Shown here in pieces: positions 28,454-36,757 of a stretch of DNA of 64,000 bases. The notes beneath the pieces were generated by a model. It saw only the letters and a list, made by a program, of their open reading frames with translations. It was not told where the DNA came from and ran no database searches. Each line of letters begins with the position of its first letter. Within the stretch, counting starts at the first letter, position 1. Where the stretch lies: positions 4,094,501-4,158,500 of the forward strand of contig NZ_CP036313.1 of NCBI RefSeq assembly GCF_004319545.1, read 5' to 3'. The position numbers were made by a program, and so were the translations under genes. This DNA comes from Desulfobacter hydrogenophilus (GTDB lineage: Bacteria > Desulfobacterota > Desulfobacteria > Desulfobacterales > Desulfobacteraceae).

Positions 28454-28936
28454 ATGAAAAAAGAAGATATGATGCATACAAGAGGGCTTGTTATTAAAAA
28501 AGAAAAGAACGGATTTGCACAGGTCGTCATGGATCGAAAAAGTGCCTGTTCAGGGTGTGATACGGGGAAGGTGGACAAGTGCCGCTCCTGTCTGACAGGA
28601 ACGAAAATAAAAGCCAGGGTTCACAATTCCAAAGGTGCTGAGGAAGGGGACATTGTTACGGTCAGTATGAGCCGGGCAAAAATCATGAAAGGGGATGCCG
28701 CTTTTTATTTGATCCCAGTTATTTTCCTGATTGCAGGGGCCTTTATCGGTTCTTCTCTTGGGGATTTTTTGACGATCGACAACAGCATCTCAGCCATAAT
28801 TGGTGGATTTGTCAGTCTTGTTTTCGGATTTTACATTGTCCGGAAAATATCCGAGCGCATGAATTCAGACCAGGGACTGGTCCCGGAAATTACGGAGATC
28901 GTCTCTTCAGGTTCCAGTAACATCCCGGTCAAATGA
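28454..28936 (+). CDS. RseC/MucC family membrane protein
   Basis: 160 aa from the ATG at 28454, chosen because AAGGAG lies 8 bases upstream. The N-terminal part has the RseC cysteine cluster (SACSGCDTGKVDKCRSC), followed by two transmembrane segments (FYLIPVIFLIAGAFIG and ISAIIGGFVSLVFGFYIV). RseC-type proteins are linked to sigma-E control and to SoxR reduction; the role here is unknown. It sits where a copA 3' end used to be, with a leader resembling that of the internal HMA start in copA. Confidence 0.8.
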   Translation: MKKEDMMHTRGLVIKKEKNGFAQVVMDRKSACSGCDTGKVDKCRSCLTGTKIKARVHNSKGAEEGDIVTVSMSRAKIMKGDAAFYLIPVIFLIAGAFIGSSLGDFLTIDNSISAIIGGFVSLVFGFYIVRKISERMNSDQGLVPEITEIVSSGSSNIPVK

Positions 28937-28988
28937 AATACAGATAGCTTATATTCTGGTAGTGGTAACTTTAATAATCAAGGGATGG

Positions 28989-29312
28989 TCATAAAAATTT
29001 GCTTTTTTCTTTAAATTCTTCGATATCAATTTCACCATTTGCCAAACGTTTTTTCAATAAATCCAACGCGGTCTGATGGGCATTGTCTGACTGGCTCAGC
29101 TTAATTATCCACCGGACAACAAGGATTAATATAACCAGAAGGATTACCCAGAAAAAAATCATCGACCAGCCCATATATCCGCCGCCCATCATGTGAGCGC
29201 CTGGATAGAAGGCCTGGGTGTTACCCCATCCGGCAATGGAACTTCCTGTAAAAACAAATAGTATGGCTAATACCCATATGCCAAGGGAAATTATATTTTT
29301 CATCATCTTCAC
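28989..29312 (-). CDS. SHOCT domain membrane protein
   Basis: 107 aa. An N-terminal hydrophobic segment (IISLGIWVLAILFVFTG) may be a signal anchor, a second TM lies at about 48-70 (WSMIFFWVILLVILILVV), and the C-terminal SHOCT motif reads DLLKKRLANGEIDIEEFKEK. Small SHOCT proteins of this type commonly occur in copper/zinc resistance loci. A methionine/glycine-rich stretch (HMMGGGYMG) between the TMs could bind metal. It lies downstream of the zraP-like gene, separated by a hairpin. Confidence 0.8.
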   Translation of the reverse strand: MKMMKNIISLGIWVLAILFVFTGSSIAGWGNTQAFYPGAHMMGGGYMGWSMIFFWVILLVILILVVRWIIKLSQSDNAHQTALDLLKKRLANGEIDIEEFKEKSKFL

Positions 29313-29364
29313 CTGCTTTCATTTTAATATTGAAGATCTCCTCAGGCGACTTAACCAAAGACTA

Positions 29365-29400
29365 AATGCCGGGGTAAGGTCAAACGTATACCCCGACATT
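29365..29400. terminator. Stem-loop between zraP-like and SHOCT genes
   Basis: AATGCCGGGGTA pairs with TACCCCGACATT around a 12-base loop, 10-45 bases beyond the zraP-like stop. No long T run follows on the minus strand, so it may attenuate or stabilise rather than fully terminate. Confidence 0.5.
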
Positions 29401-29411
29401 GTGATCAATGT

Positions 29412-29885
29412 TTAGAAACAGCCACCGTATCCGTGTCCACCCATGCCCATGCCGTAATTAAAACCAGGGGCTTTGTCAGAAAAAAGCTTCTGCATTTCTC
29501 TTTTATGGTCAAAACGTTTTTTTTCAATCTTTGAAGACAGATCAAACAGTTCTTTTTCTAACGTGTCTATTTTAGTCTGGTCTTTCTCAGGCTTTGAATA
29601 TTCCTTATTCAATTCGACGCGTTTCTGGTAATATTCACTTCTAACCTCCTGAGTTTCTGAGAAAAATTTATTCATCTGGTCGTGCATCATCTGCTGATCT
29701 TCCACGGACAGATCATTCCACATGTGGCCGCCCATATGGTAGCCATCCATCATGCCGTAACCACCCCTGTGATAGCCGCCCCCCATGTTATAGCCACTGC
29801 CATGGGCAAATGCATAGGCTGCAAAAGCGGTAAGAAGAAGGATGGTTCCGAGAATAAAAACTTTTTTGATTGAATGATTAGTCAT
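29412..29885 (-). CDS. zraP: ZraP-like periplasmic metal chaperone
   Basis: 157 aa from the ATG at 29885, which has AAAGGAG upstream (a longer in-frame start at 29993 lacks one). A Sec signal peptide is clear (KKVFILGTILLLTAFAAYAFA). The mature protein has a His/Met/Gly-rich segment (YHRGGYGMMDGYHMGGHMW), a charged helical repeat region (EVRSEYYQKRVELNKEY, KIDTLEKELFDLSSKIEKK) and a Gly/His-rich tail ending GGCF. This matches ZraP/Spy-like zinc-resistance-associated proteins, which repress ZraS in E. coli. Confidence 0.88.
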   Translation of the reverse strand: MTNHSIKKVFILGTILLLTAFAAYAFAHGSGYNMGGGYHRGGYGMMDGYHMGGHMWNDLSVEDQQMMHDQMNKFFSETQEVRSEYYQKRVELNKEYSKPEKDQTKIDTLEKELFDLSSKIEKKRFDHKREMQKLFSDKAPGFNYGMGMGGHGYGGCF

Positions 29886-29948
29886 GTCTATAAACTCCTT
29901 TATATTTGGGTTGCTAAAATCAATGCCAACGCATTTGTAATTGTATAA

Positions 29949-29965
29949 TTCAACAACTATGCCAA
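29949..29965 (-). promoter_or_regulatory. Candidate sigma-54 promoter for zraP-like gene
   Basis: Minus strand TTGGCATAGTTGTTGAA: TTGGCAT at -24 and TTG at -12 with correct spacing; the last consensus C is A. It lies ~65 bases upstream of the zraP-like ATG. This fits control by ZraR. Confidence 0.4.
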
Positions 29966-30178
29966 AACTGTATCGTGCTGATATTACATGCAATGTCCAT
30001 GTTTTTGAAATCTTAATTAAAATTGACTGGTTAATTTTTAGGCAGAAGGCGGATAATTATTAGGCACCATATCATGGATATGATGCTGGATTACTTGATT
30101 GATATATAAGCTACAATTAAAGATCGCACCATCGAAGTCTATTGAGAACCTACAAAGAACACATGGGAAATGCCGACC

Positions 30179-30207
30179 TTGACATATACCCTACCAGGGC
30201 ATAGTAT
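30179..30207 (+). promoter_or_regulatory. csoR-copA promoter with CsoR operator
   Basis: A -35 TTGACA (30179-30184) and -10 TAGTAT (30202-30207) are 17 bases apart. The spacer and -10 contain ATACCCTACCAGGGCAT (30186-30202), a pseudo-palindrome matching the GC-rich CsoR box. Binding there would block RNA polymerase, and Cu(I) would release it. Confidence 0.7.
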
Positions 30208-30239
30208 ATAGTATGACATATCAATTATAAAGGAGGCAC

Positions 30240-30509
30240 ATGAACCCCGGATATAAAGACCAGATACCCAGTTTAAATCGTATTGAAGGACAGATTAAAG
30301 GTATCAAAAAAATGGTAGAGGACGGCCGGTACTGTGTTGACATTTTAACTCAGCTCAAAGCAGTTAAAGCGGCTGTTCACAAAGTCGAGCAGGAGATACT
30401 AAAATCACATATGCAGCATTGCTTAATGCATGTAGTGCAGTCAAAAAATGAAAACGATATTTTAGAAAAGATTGAAGAATTAATGCAGCTCTTAAGCAAG
30501 CGAATATAA
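30240..30509 (+). CDS. csoR: Copper-sensing repressor CsoR
   Basis: 89-aa CsoR/RcnR-family four-helix repressor. The Cu(I) ligands are visible as Cys in [10 protein letters not shown] and His/Cys in [11 protein letters not shown] (C-H-C set), which favours copper over nickel/cobalt (RcnR) or formaldehyde (FrmR). RBS AAAGGAGG is excellent. It lies 14 bases upstream of copA and downstream of a promoter carrying a CsoR-like box, so negative autoregulation of csoR-copA is likely. Confidence 0.88.
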   Translation: MNPGYKDQIPSLNRIEGQIKGIKKMVEDGRYCVDILTQLKAVKAAVHKVEQEILKSHMQHCLMHVVQSKNENDILEKIEELMQLLSKRI

Positions 30510-30523
30510 AAAGGGGGGTCATT

Positions 30524-33238
30524 ATGAGTATTAAGACCCAACTATTAGATATCAATGGCATGACATGCGGCGCATGCGTTCGTCATGTCGAAAATGCCGC
30601 AAAAGAGGTGCCGGGCGTTAAAGACGCTTCGGTAAATTTTGCGACAGAAAAGTTGAAAGTTTCATACCAACCTGAAAAATTTAAAATAGAGGATCTAACA
30701 GCAGCAATAAAGAAAGCAGGATACGAAGGATATCCTGAGAAGACGGAAAATTCAAAGACGTTTGGCGTCAAAGGGATGACCTGCGCAGCATGTGTAAAGA
30801 GAGTAGAAGATGCAATTGCCGATGTGAAAGGGATAAAATCGGCAACAGTTAATTTGGCAACCGAGAAAGTCCGTATAACTTTTTCAGATAATGAACTGGA
30901 TCTTTCTGATATTTTCCATGTGGTTGAAACAGCAGGCTACCAACTTGTGGAAGCCGGTGAAGAAGAGTCTGAAAATAAGAAAAACATAGAACTTAAACGG
31001 CAATTTACCAGCCTTGTTGTTTCCATAGGTTTTGCGATTCCATTGCTTCTTATTGCCATGCTTGAGATGGTCGGCATTCCCCTTCCGGACTTTATCAGTC
31101 CGATGCACAGCCCGAAAACGTTTGCTGTGAGTCAACTATTCCTCACGATTCCCATAATTTTCTGCGGTCTCCATTTTTATGTTAAAGGGTTTCCTGCCCT
31201 TTTCAGGGGGCATCCAAATATGGACTCTCTCATCGCCATAGGTACAACCTCAGCTATCGTTTACAGTGCGTTTAATACCGTCCTGATACTGACAGGCAGG
31301 ACGGATCTTGTGATGCACCTGTATTATGAAACTGCCGGGGTGATCATCGCATTAATAAAGGTTGGAAAATATATGGAGGCTGTCAGCAAAGGCAAAACAT
31401 CAGGCGCAATAAAAAAACTGATGGGATTACAGCCTAAAACAGCTATCCTTGTGAAAGAGGGTAAGGAATCCATTGTCCCGATTGAGCAAGTTGTTCCAGG
31501 TGATGTGCTCTTGGCAAAGCCTGGAGAAAAAATTGCTGTGGACGGTACTGTTCTTGAAGGACGCACATCGGTCGATGAATCCATGTTGACAGGGGAAAGT
31601 ATCCCGGTTGACAAAACAGCCGGCGATACGGTTATAGGTGCCAGCATGAATCAGACCGGAACGATTCGTTACCGCGCAGACCGAGTCGGCAAAGAAACAG
31701 CGCTTGCCCAGATCATTCAGTTGGTTGAGGAGGCCCAGGGGAGTAAGGCGCCTATTGCAAGAATGGCTGATATCATTGCCGGCTATTTTGTTCCGGTGGT
31801 TATTGGTATCGCCCTGGTTTCAAGTGGTGCCTGGTTTATCGGCGGTGCAGAAATAAGCTTTGCGCTGAAAATTTTTATTGCAGTACTTGTGATTGCCTGC
31901 CCTTGCGCCCTGGGACTTGCAACGCCGACGGCAATTATGGTCGGTACAGGACGGGGGGCTTCTCTGGGTATTTTGATCAAGGGTGGTCAACCTTTGGAAA
32001 TCGCCAGCCGGGTTAAAACCATTGTGTTTGATAAAACCGGCACCATCACAGAGGGTGAACCAAAGGTGACCGATGTTATCGCATTTAACGGTTTTGAAAA
32101 AAATGAAGTTTTACAGTTTTCAGCATCAGCAGAAAAAGGATCTGAACATTCTTTAGGTGCCGCCATTGTAAAAGAATATGAAAAGCTGGATACGCCCTTC
32201 CATCAGCTGAACGATTTTACTGCAGTGGCAGGCCGGGGCATTCGGGCAAACGTAAATGATAGAAACCTGATGCTTGGCAATATTGAATTCATGACTGAAA
32301 ATAATATCTCTGCAAACGATATTCCAGAAGCCGACATCTTATCTAAGGAAGGTAAAACAGTCATGTATTTGGCATTGGATGGGAAATTAGCCGGGATCAT
32401 TGCGGTTGCAGACGTCGTGAAATCCGATTCAGCGGATGCCATTGCAAAACTCCACAAGATGGGAATTAAAACGGTAATGCTGACTGGTGACAACAAACTA
32501 ACGGCTGCCGCCATAGCAAAACAGGTGAAAATAGATGAAGTCGTATCGCAGGTCATGCCTGGCGAAAAAGCGGAGAACGTTAAACAACTTCAAGCTGACG
32601 GCTCGTTTGTGGCTATGGTTGGCGATGGTATAAACGATGCACCTGCATTGGCTCAGTCAGATATTGGATTCGCAATTGGATCTGGAACCGATGTGGCTAT
32701 GGAATCTGCAGGTATTGTTTTAATGCAAAACAGCCTGAGTGGCGTTGTGACAGCAATACAACTGAGCCGGGCGACTTTACGGAATATAAAAGAGAATCTG
32801 TTTTGGGCATTTGCCTACAATACAGCGGGGATTCCCGTGGCAGCAGGCGTTCTATATTTATTTGGAGGACCGGTATTGAACCCGATGTTTGCTGCTGCAG
32901 CCATGGCAATGAGTTCTGTATCCGTTGTAACCAATGCCTTGAGATTAAGATATTTTAAACCGGATGAAGGAATACAGTATCCTGATCAAAATATAAAATC
33001 TGAAAACAAGGAGACGGAAATGAAAACAAAAATCAACATTGATGGTATGAGTTGTATGCATTGTGCAAAAACCGTAACAGAGAAACTCAATGGTGTTGAG
33101 GGGATTTCTTCAACCACGGTTAATCTTGAAGAAAAGCATGCGATTGTGGACTCAAATTCTCCCGTGGACGAGGCGCTTGTTACCCAGGTGATAACTGATG
33201 CGGGTTACAAAGTCTTGGGAATTGAAGCACATAAGTAA
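30524..33238 (+). CDS. copA: Cu(I)-exporting P1B-type ATPase with third HMA at C-terminus
   Basis: 904 aa. Two N-terminal HMA domains ([25 protein letters not shown]), eight TM segments, phosphatase TGES (MLTGESIPV), the metal-binding CPC ([14 protein letters not shown]), phosphorylation DKTGT, MLTGD, and [10 protein letters not shown]. The nucleotide-domain motif normally SEHPLG reads SEHSLG. After TM8 (SVVTNALRL) a linker leads to a third HMA domain ([16 protein letters not shown]) at ~830-904, which is unusual for CopA. A methionine at 33020 inside the linker has its own RBS, so a free chaperone could also be made. Exports Cu(I) from the cytoplasm. Confidence 0.95.
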   Translation: MSIKTQLLDINGMTCGACVRHVENAAKEVPGVKDASVNFATEKLKVSYQPEKFKIEDLTAAIKKAGYEGYPEKTENSKTFGVKGMTCAACVKRVEDAIADVKGIKSATVNLATEKVRITFSDNELDLSDIFHVVETAGYQLVEAGEEESENKKNIELKRQFTSLVVSIGFAIPLLLIAMLEMVGIPLPDFISPMHSPKTFAVSQLFLTIPIIFCGLHFYVKGFPALFRGHPNMDSLIAIGTTSAIVYSAFNTVLILTGRTDLVMHLYYETAGVIIALIKVGKYMEAVSKGKTSGAIKKLMGLQPKTAILVKEGKESIVPIEQVVPGDVLLAKPGEKIAVDGTVLEGRTSVDESMLTGESIPVDKTAGDTVIGASMNQTGTIRYRADRVGKETALAQIIQLVEEAQGSKAPIARMADIIAGYFVPVVIGIALVSSGAWFIGGAEISFALKIFIAVLVIACPCALGLATPTAIMVGTGRGASLGILIKGGQPLEIASRVKTIVFDKTGTITEGEPKVTDVIAFNGFEKNEVLQFSASAEKGSEHSLGAAIVKEYEKLDTPFHQLNDFTAVAGRGIRANVNDRNLMLGNIEFMTENNISANDIPEADILSKEGKTVMYLALDGKLAGIIAVADVVKSDSADAIAKLHKMGIKTVMLTGDNKLTAAAIAKQVKIDEVVSQVMPGEKAENVKQLQADGSFVAMVGDGINDAPALAQSDIGFAIGSGTDVAMESAGIVLMQNSLSGVVTAIQLSRATLRNIKENLFWAFAYNTAGIPVAAGVLYLFGGPVLNPMFAAAAMAMSSVSVVTNALRLRYFKPDEGIQYPDQNIKSENKETEMKTKINIDGMSCMHCAKTVTEKLNGVEGISSTTVNLEEKHAIVDSNSPVDEALVTQVITDAGYKVLGIEAHK
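33008..33238 (+). promoter_or_regulatory. Internal ribosome-binding site and start for CopZ-like domain
   Basis: AAGGAG (33008-33013) is followed 6 bases later by an in-frame ATG (33020). Translation from it would give a 72-aa [18 protein letters not shown]... protein the size of CopZ copper chaperones. Use of this start is inferred from the sequence only. Confidence 0.5.
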
Positions 33239-33261
33239 TAAAAAGTATGATTATTTTAGGT

Positions 33262-33404
33262 GGAGACTATGCCAAAACGGGGGGTGAAAGTTACGAAAAC
33301 ATGACTGATAGCAACAGGGGCGAATTTGTTACTCCAAGTGCATGTTCAGACCCTTAACGGAGATTTACAGGTGACGGATTTACCCTAAATTTTTAGCGAC
33401 ACCC
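33262..33404 (+). mobile_element. Insertion-sequence debris (ISKra4-like)
   Basis: Starts with GGAGACTATGCCAAAACGGGGG, a sequence repeated at 36770-36791 and 37347-37368 in inverse orientation. It then contains ANLLLQVHVQTLNGDL, matching AHLLLQVRVQTLNGDL of the transposase remnant at 37.2 kb, and ends with the terminal repeat GGGTGTCGCTAAAAATTTAG read on the minus strand (33404). Confidence 0.6.
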
Positions 33405-33761
33405 ATAGTAATAAGAATGCAACCGTTTAAGATTCGTTCTAACGGCTGCATTTTTTAGTAACATAAATTTCTCAATAGCACCGCTTTTAGAGAGAGTTAC
33501 AAATCAGCAAAATTTAGAAATACAACCGAGCGAGCCTTTTGTCTATAAGTGTTCGTTTTTCAGAGAGCTGTACCGGATACAACATATTGGGGCGCCGCGA
33601 GGGCGCAGGATACCAGCGGATGAAGGTTTCGCCTGAGAAATTGTCGGTTGACCCGGGTAACTGCCCAGAGAGTGGGACAGGGAGACCTCTCTGCTGCACT
33701 TATAGGTGCCGATAACTGGCTTTCCTACCGTGAGAGCTTTCATTTAAAAACAAGGAGGAGA
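33405..33761. other. Intergenic region with repeat copy 2
   Basis: No gene supported. 33473-33526 is the second copy of the 54-bp repeat seen at 24407. 33570-33740 is GC-richer with open frames on both strands but no recognisable protein; it may be debris of another mobile element. RBS AAGGAGGAGA precedes the next gene. Confidence 0.4.
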
Positions 33762-34682
33762 ATGAATCGTTTTTTGTTAGAGAATGAAACTGTAATTGAT
33801 AGGCAGACGGGTTTGATGTGGACAAAAAATGCCGCTTTATTAGATTTCCCCATGAGTTGGAATGAGGCTTTAAATATTGTTAAAGAGCTCAACAAATCAA
33901 CCCTTTATGGCTACCAAAATTGGAAAATCCCCAATCGTAAAGAATTATTGAGTTTGATGAGTCATAATACGATTAATCCAAGTCTGCCAATCGACCATCC
34001 TTTTACAAACGTATTTACCGGTTACTATTGGACTTCTTCAACTTGTGCAAGATTGCCTGATCAGGCATGGTACATTCATTTGGGAGGTGCCAGAGTATTC
34101 AAGGGAATGAAATATGGTTCATATATGGTTTGGCCTGTCCGAACTGTAGAAAGCCCGAATAAAAGCAAATTGTTTCAGACCGGGCAAAAGACTTGTTTTG
34201 ATGAAAGCGGTATTATTATAGATTGTCATGATACCGGTCAAGATGGCGAGTTACAGGCAGGCATTGAGTTCACCAGGGATCGTTTCATAAATAATAAACA
34301 GACTATCTATGACAATGATACAGGTCTGACATGGTTACGAGATGCAAATTTCCATAGTGAAATGACGGATTGGGCTTCGGCTTTTAATTTGATTTCAAAG
34401 ATGAATACAGAACTGGTATATGGACACAATGATTGGCGAGTCCCCAATATTATTGAACTGGAGAGTTTAACAGATATGAGCCAACATTCTCCAGCTTTGC
34501 TGGATGGTCATTTATTTAATGATGTACAGAAATTTTATTGGTCTTCAACCACGAGCATGTATGATACGAATTATGCATGGGTATTGTATATGGTAGACGG
34601 ATCTATTGGCGTTGGATATAAGCCGTTATCGGAATTTTATCTCTGGCCTGTAAGAGGAAAAGAAAAAATGATGATCTTATGA
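33762..34682 (+). CDS. Two-domain DUF1566 (Lcl C-terminal-like) protein
   Basis: 306 aa from ATG 33762, chosen for its RBS AAGGAGGAGA. It contains two DUF1566 domains. The first is about 15-125 (TGLMWTKNA, NWKIPNRKELLSL, YYWTSST, YMVWPVR) and the second about 185-303 (TGLTWLRDA, DWRVPNIIELESL, FYWSSTT, LWPVRG). DUF1566 is related to C-type-lectin folds and is common in surface proteins, but no signal peptide is seen here. No reverse transcriptase or template repeat is nearby. Function unknown; probably binds a ligand. Confidence 0.75.
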   Translation: MNRFLLENETVIDRQTGLMWTKNAALLDFPMSWNEALNIVKELNKSTLYGYQNWKIPNRKELLSLMSHNTINPSLPIDHPFTNVFTGYYWTSSTCARLPDQAWYIHLGGARVFKGMKYGSYMVWPVRTVESPNKSKLFQTGQKTCFDESGIIIDCHDTGQDGELQAGIEFTRDRFINNKQTIYDNDTGLTWLRDANFHSEMTDWASAFNLISKMNTELVYGHNDWRVPNIIELESLTDMSQHSPALLDGHLFNDVQKFYWSSTTSMYDTNYAWVLYMVDGSIGVGYKPLSEFYLWPVRGKEKMMIL

Positions 34683-35008
34683 CTGCTAACTAAGCAAATT
34701 CAGCCGATGCGAAAAGCCGCACGCCTGATTAGCGACGTTGATTTTCAGTATTTTTTTAGAAAAACAAAACCCCGCAATGTGTCTATTTATGTTGTGTGTA
34801 ACCCTTGCCAGTAAAGGCGTTTACTTCTTTTGTTATTGATCGTTGTTCATTTAGACATCTGTCGTTATAGTGAGGTCCGGGCAGCCAGCCAGTGGGTTTG
34901 GGACAAAAGGTGTAAAATCGAGAGAGTGCCGAAACGAATAGATTTGAGTGACCACGCTGTTTTGAGAAAGTTTTTTGATTCAGATTAAGAGACTTCTTCT
35001 CTAATCAC

Positions 35009-35036
35009 TTCCCAACTTTCATCCGAAAGTTGGGAA
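35009..35036. repeat. Perfect 12-bp stem hairpin
   Basis: TTCCCAACTTTC and GAAAGTTGGGAA around ATCC. The CCAACTTT/AAAGTTGG core recurs at 35118-35157, 35753-35770 and 37376-37399 around the recombinase, so it may be a recombination-site arm. Confidence 0.6.
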
Positions 35037-35050
35037 TGGAGAAATCAGCT

Positions 35051-35087
35051 CCAAAGCTTATCAATAAAAGCTTTGGGGTGTTTTTTT
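35051..35087 (+). terminator. Rho-independent terminator
   Basis: CCAAAGCTT pairs with AAGCTTTGG, followed by GGTG and seven T residues. It would insulate the recombinase gene from upstream transcription. Confidence 0.7.
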
Positions 35088-35117
35088 GAAATTCTGGCTT
35101 GCTTTTTTGAAAATTAT

Positions 35118-35157
35118 ATCCTAACTTTTATATTTTTTTTTATTAAAAGTTGGGGAT
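35118..35157. repeat. AACTTTT/AAAAGTT inverted repeat before recombinase gene
   Basis: ATCCTAACTTTTA pairs imperfectly with TAAAAGTTGGGGAT across a T-rich loop, ending 10 bases before the recombinase ATG. Shares its core with the other palindromes nearby. Confidence 0.5.
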
Positions 35158-35167
35158 TATTTAACGC

Positions 35168-35761
35168 ATGAAAAATTTAAATCATCCTAAGAAGGGAAGC
35201 CATATTTCTGTTGAGCCGATCCGGAAACAAAAAGACATTAAGCTGATTAAAAAAGTATTGCGGGATTCTCCTCGAAATTTTTGTTTATTCGTTTTAGGGA
35301 TCAACACCAATCTTCGGGCTTCAGATCTGCTGAGTATCAAAGTTCATCAAGTGAGGCACCTTCAGCCCGGGGAAGAAATTACCCTGAAGGAAAAAAAGAC
35401 ACACAAACCAAGACGGATTAACCTAAACAGAGTTTGCATTGAAGCTATTCAAAATCTGCTTAGATCGCAAGAATATACGGATGATGACTTCCTTTTTCTG
35501 AATAACCGGAAAAACAAAAAGGCTCTGACGGTTTCCAGCCTGAGCACTTTGGTTAAAAAATGGTCTAAGGATATCAACCTGAAAGGGAATTATGCCAGCC
35601 ATTCCCTAAGAAAAACCTGGGGATATCATCAGCGGGTCACCTTTGGCGTTGGGATTCCCGAATTAATGGTTTGTTTCAATCACTCCAGCCAGAAGCAAAC
35701 TTTAGACTATCTGTGCATCCAGCCCGAAGAGATTAAAAGCGTCTATCAAAACGAACTTTAA
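35168..35761 (+). CDS. Compact tyrosine recombinase lacking core-binding domain
   Basis: 197 aa, about two-thirds of normal integrase length. The SAM-like N-terminal domain is missing; the catalytic domain starts near residue 20. Catalytic residues are visible: Arg in TNLRASDLL, Lys in LKEKKTHKPRR, HxxR in SHSLRKTWGYH, His in FNHSSQKQ and Tyr in TLDYLCIQ. All are present, so it may be active. Its stop codon lies inside an AACTTT-AAAGTT palindrome that begins a 39-bp sequence repeated 1.6 kb downstream, just beyond the TA module. This suggests a recombinase acting on its own 3' flank, like other tyrosine-recombinase elements; that is inferred. Confidence 0.8.
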   Translation: MKNLNHPKKGSHISVEPIRKQKDIKLIKKVLRDSPRNFCLFVLGINTNLRASDLLSIKVHQVRHLQPGEEITLKEKKTHKPRRINLNRVCIEAIQNLLRSQEYTDDDFLFLNNRKNKKALTVSSLSTLVKKWSKDINLKGNYASHSLRKTWGYHQRVTFGVGIPELMVCFNHSSQKQTLDYLCIQPEEIKSVYQNEL

Positions 35762-35799
35762 AAAAGTTGGCACTTTATGTAACTATGTGGTCATTGGGC
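35753..35799 (+). repeat. att-like repeat R1
   Basis: 35761-35799 (AAAAAGTTGGCACTTTATG, then YARCTATGTGGTCATTGGGC in consensus) matches 37389-37427 with 2 mismatches in 39 bases, same orientation. The upstream AACTTT makes a palindrome with AAAGTT. Position at the 3' end of a recombinase gene suggests an attachment site. Confidence 0.7.
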
Positions 35800-36144
35800 T
35801 TTTTAAAGTCCCATTGATTTTACACATAAGATGTAATACTTCATACACAAATGCATATATAGTTCTTTGTGTAATTTGGGAGCCAAAATGAATAATCCAT
35901 TCACCTATAGCGATCAACTGCTATCCGCAGCTTATTGAGTAACTTTTTTCGACGGCTCACCATCAATTCGAATTGATTGCTGTTTCTGAAATTGCTTGAT
36001 CGCACGACGGGTCCTATTGCCAATTATCCCATCCTCTGGGCCTACCGGAACTTGATATCAACCCCTCTGTTGTACAATGGGGTAGTTGACAAATTTTTTT
36101 TGAAGTATACATGTGAATACATGTATTCATGAAAAGGAGTTAAT
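35800..36144. other. Spacer between att-like repeat and TA module
   Basis: No intact gene. It contains a peptidoglycan-binding-domain ghost (next entry). The start of the antitoxin has RBS AAAAGGAG. Confidence 0.4.
35932..36057 (-). pseudogene. Peptidoglycan-binding domain fragment
   Basis: Minus strand reads PVGPEDGIIGNRTRRAIKQF and QKQQSIRIDGEPSKKVTQ before a stop. The pattern G..DGIIG..TR.AI..FQ....I..DGEPS is that of PG_binding_1 domains. No start or flanking domain is present, so it is a remnant. Confidence 0.6.
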
Positions 36145-36372
36145 ATGCCAACATCAGTAAGATTACCAGAGGAAACAGAAAAAAGATTAGCGGCCCTGGC
36201 TTTAGAAACGGGTCGGTCAAAAGCCTTTTATATCCGTGAAGCCATTTTGAAATATATAGATGAAATGGATGATGTTTATTTAGCCGAAAAACGCATTTAA
36301 GATATGAAGCGCAGCGGAGATCAGACTATTCCTCTTGAAAATTTGATGGAGCAATATGGCCTGGAAAGTTGA
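36145..36372 (+). pseudogene. Ribbon-helix-helix antitoxin, truncated by nonsense codon
   Basis: The N-terminal RHH DNA-binding part is intact (MPTSVRLPEETEKRLAALAL, ETGRSKAFYIREAILKYI). At codon 52 a TAA interrupts AEKRI-DMKRSGDQTIPLE; the same frame then continues to a TGA at 36370 for a full length of 75 codons. The lost part is the toxin-binding segment. The frame overlaps the toxin start (36356) by 17 bases, a standard RelB-RelE arrangement. The partner toxin is also broken, so the stop codon probably arose under relaxed selection. Confidence 0.75.
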
Positions 36373-36757
36373 ATTTCAGGCTACCGATTTAAGCCGGGAC
36401 GCCCTTTAAAACAAGGTTTCTCCGAAACACCTGGTTCATGAGGCTTAGGTCCTGCAAAACTCTCATCCCCGTGTCAAACTGTCCCGCGTTATATCGGTAG
36501 CCCAATTTCAAAAGGATGCTGAAAAAGAACTTGCTCGAATTGATCGGCAACAGGCAAAGCGTACTTTGCGGTACCTGTTTGAAAGAATTGCCACTGAAGA
36601 AGACCCCAAGCGATTCGGGGACGGCCTGAAAAGCAATTTGGCCAGCTTGTGGAAGTATCGCATTGGGGATTATCGAATTATTTATGAAATTCAGGACGTC
36701 GTTGTAAAAGTCGTTGTGGTTCGTATCGGTCATCGTCGAGACGTCTACAAATTCTGA
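36356..36757 (+). pseudogene. RelE-family toxin interrupted by 125-bp MITE
   Basis: Begins MAWKVEFQ, is interrupted at 36379-36503, and resumes QKDAEKELARIDRQQAKRTL, RFGDGLKSNLASLWKYRIGD and YRIIYEIQDVVVKVVVVRIG, ending HRRDVYKF. Removing the insertion and one AATTTCA copy restores VEFQKDAEKELA in frame with no other change, giving a normal ~90-aa RelE/ParE-superfamily mRNA interferase-like toxin. The insertion itself brings an in-frame stop. Confidence 0.85.
36379..36503. mobile_element. 125-bp MITE inside relE-like gene
   Basis: Ends are imperfect inverted repeats: GGCTACCGATTTAAGCCGGGA on the left and (G)GGCTACCGATATAACGCGG read inward from the right. Flanked by a 7-bp direct duplication AATTTCA (36372-36378 and 36504-36510). 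No coding capacity. The parent transposon is not identified. Confidence 0.8.

Larger units (their letters stand above)
34683..35167. other. Intergenic region with stem-loop cluster
   Basis: No gene seen. It contains a perfect hairpin (35009-35036), a terminator (35051-35087) and a second AACTTT/AAAGTT palindrome (35118-35157) directly before the compact recombinase gene. Confidence 0.5.

Noticed and set aside
33542..34682. Possible diversity-generating retroelement with the DUF1566 protein as variable target
   Set aside because: No reverse transcriptase, no template/variable repeat pair with adenine-specific differences and no accessory gene are present within reach.
35009..35157. Short CRISPR-like array suggested by repeated AACTTT/AAAGTT stems
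   Set aside because: The units differ in length and sequence, are not regularly spaced and no cas gene exists; they are inverted repeats and a terminator.
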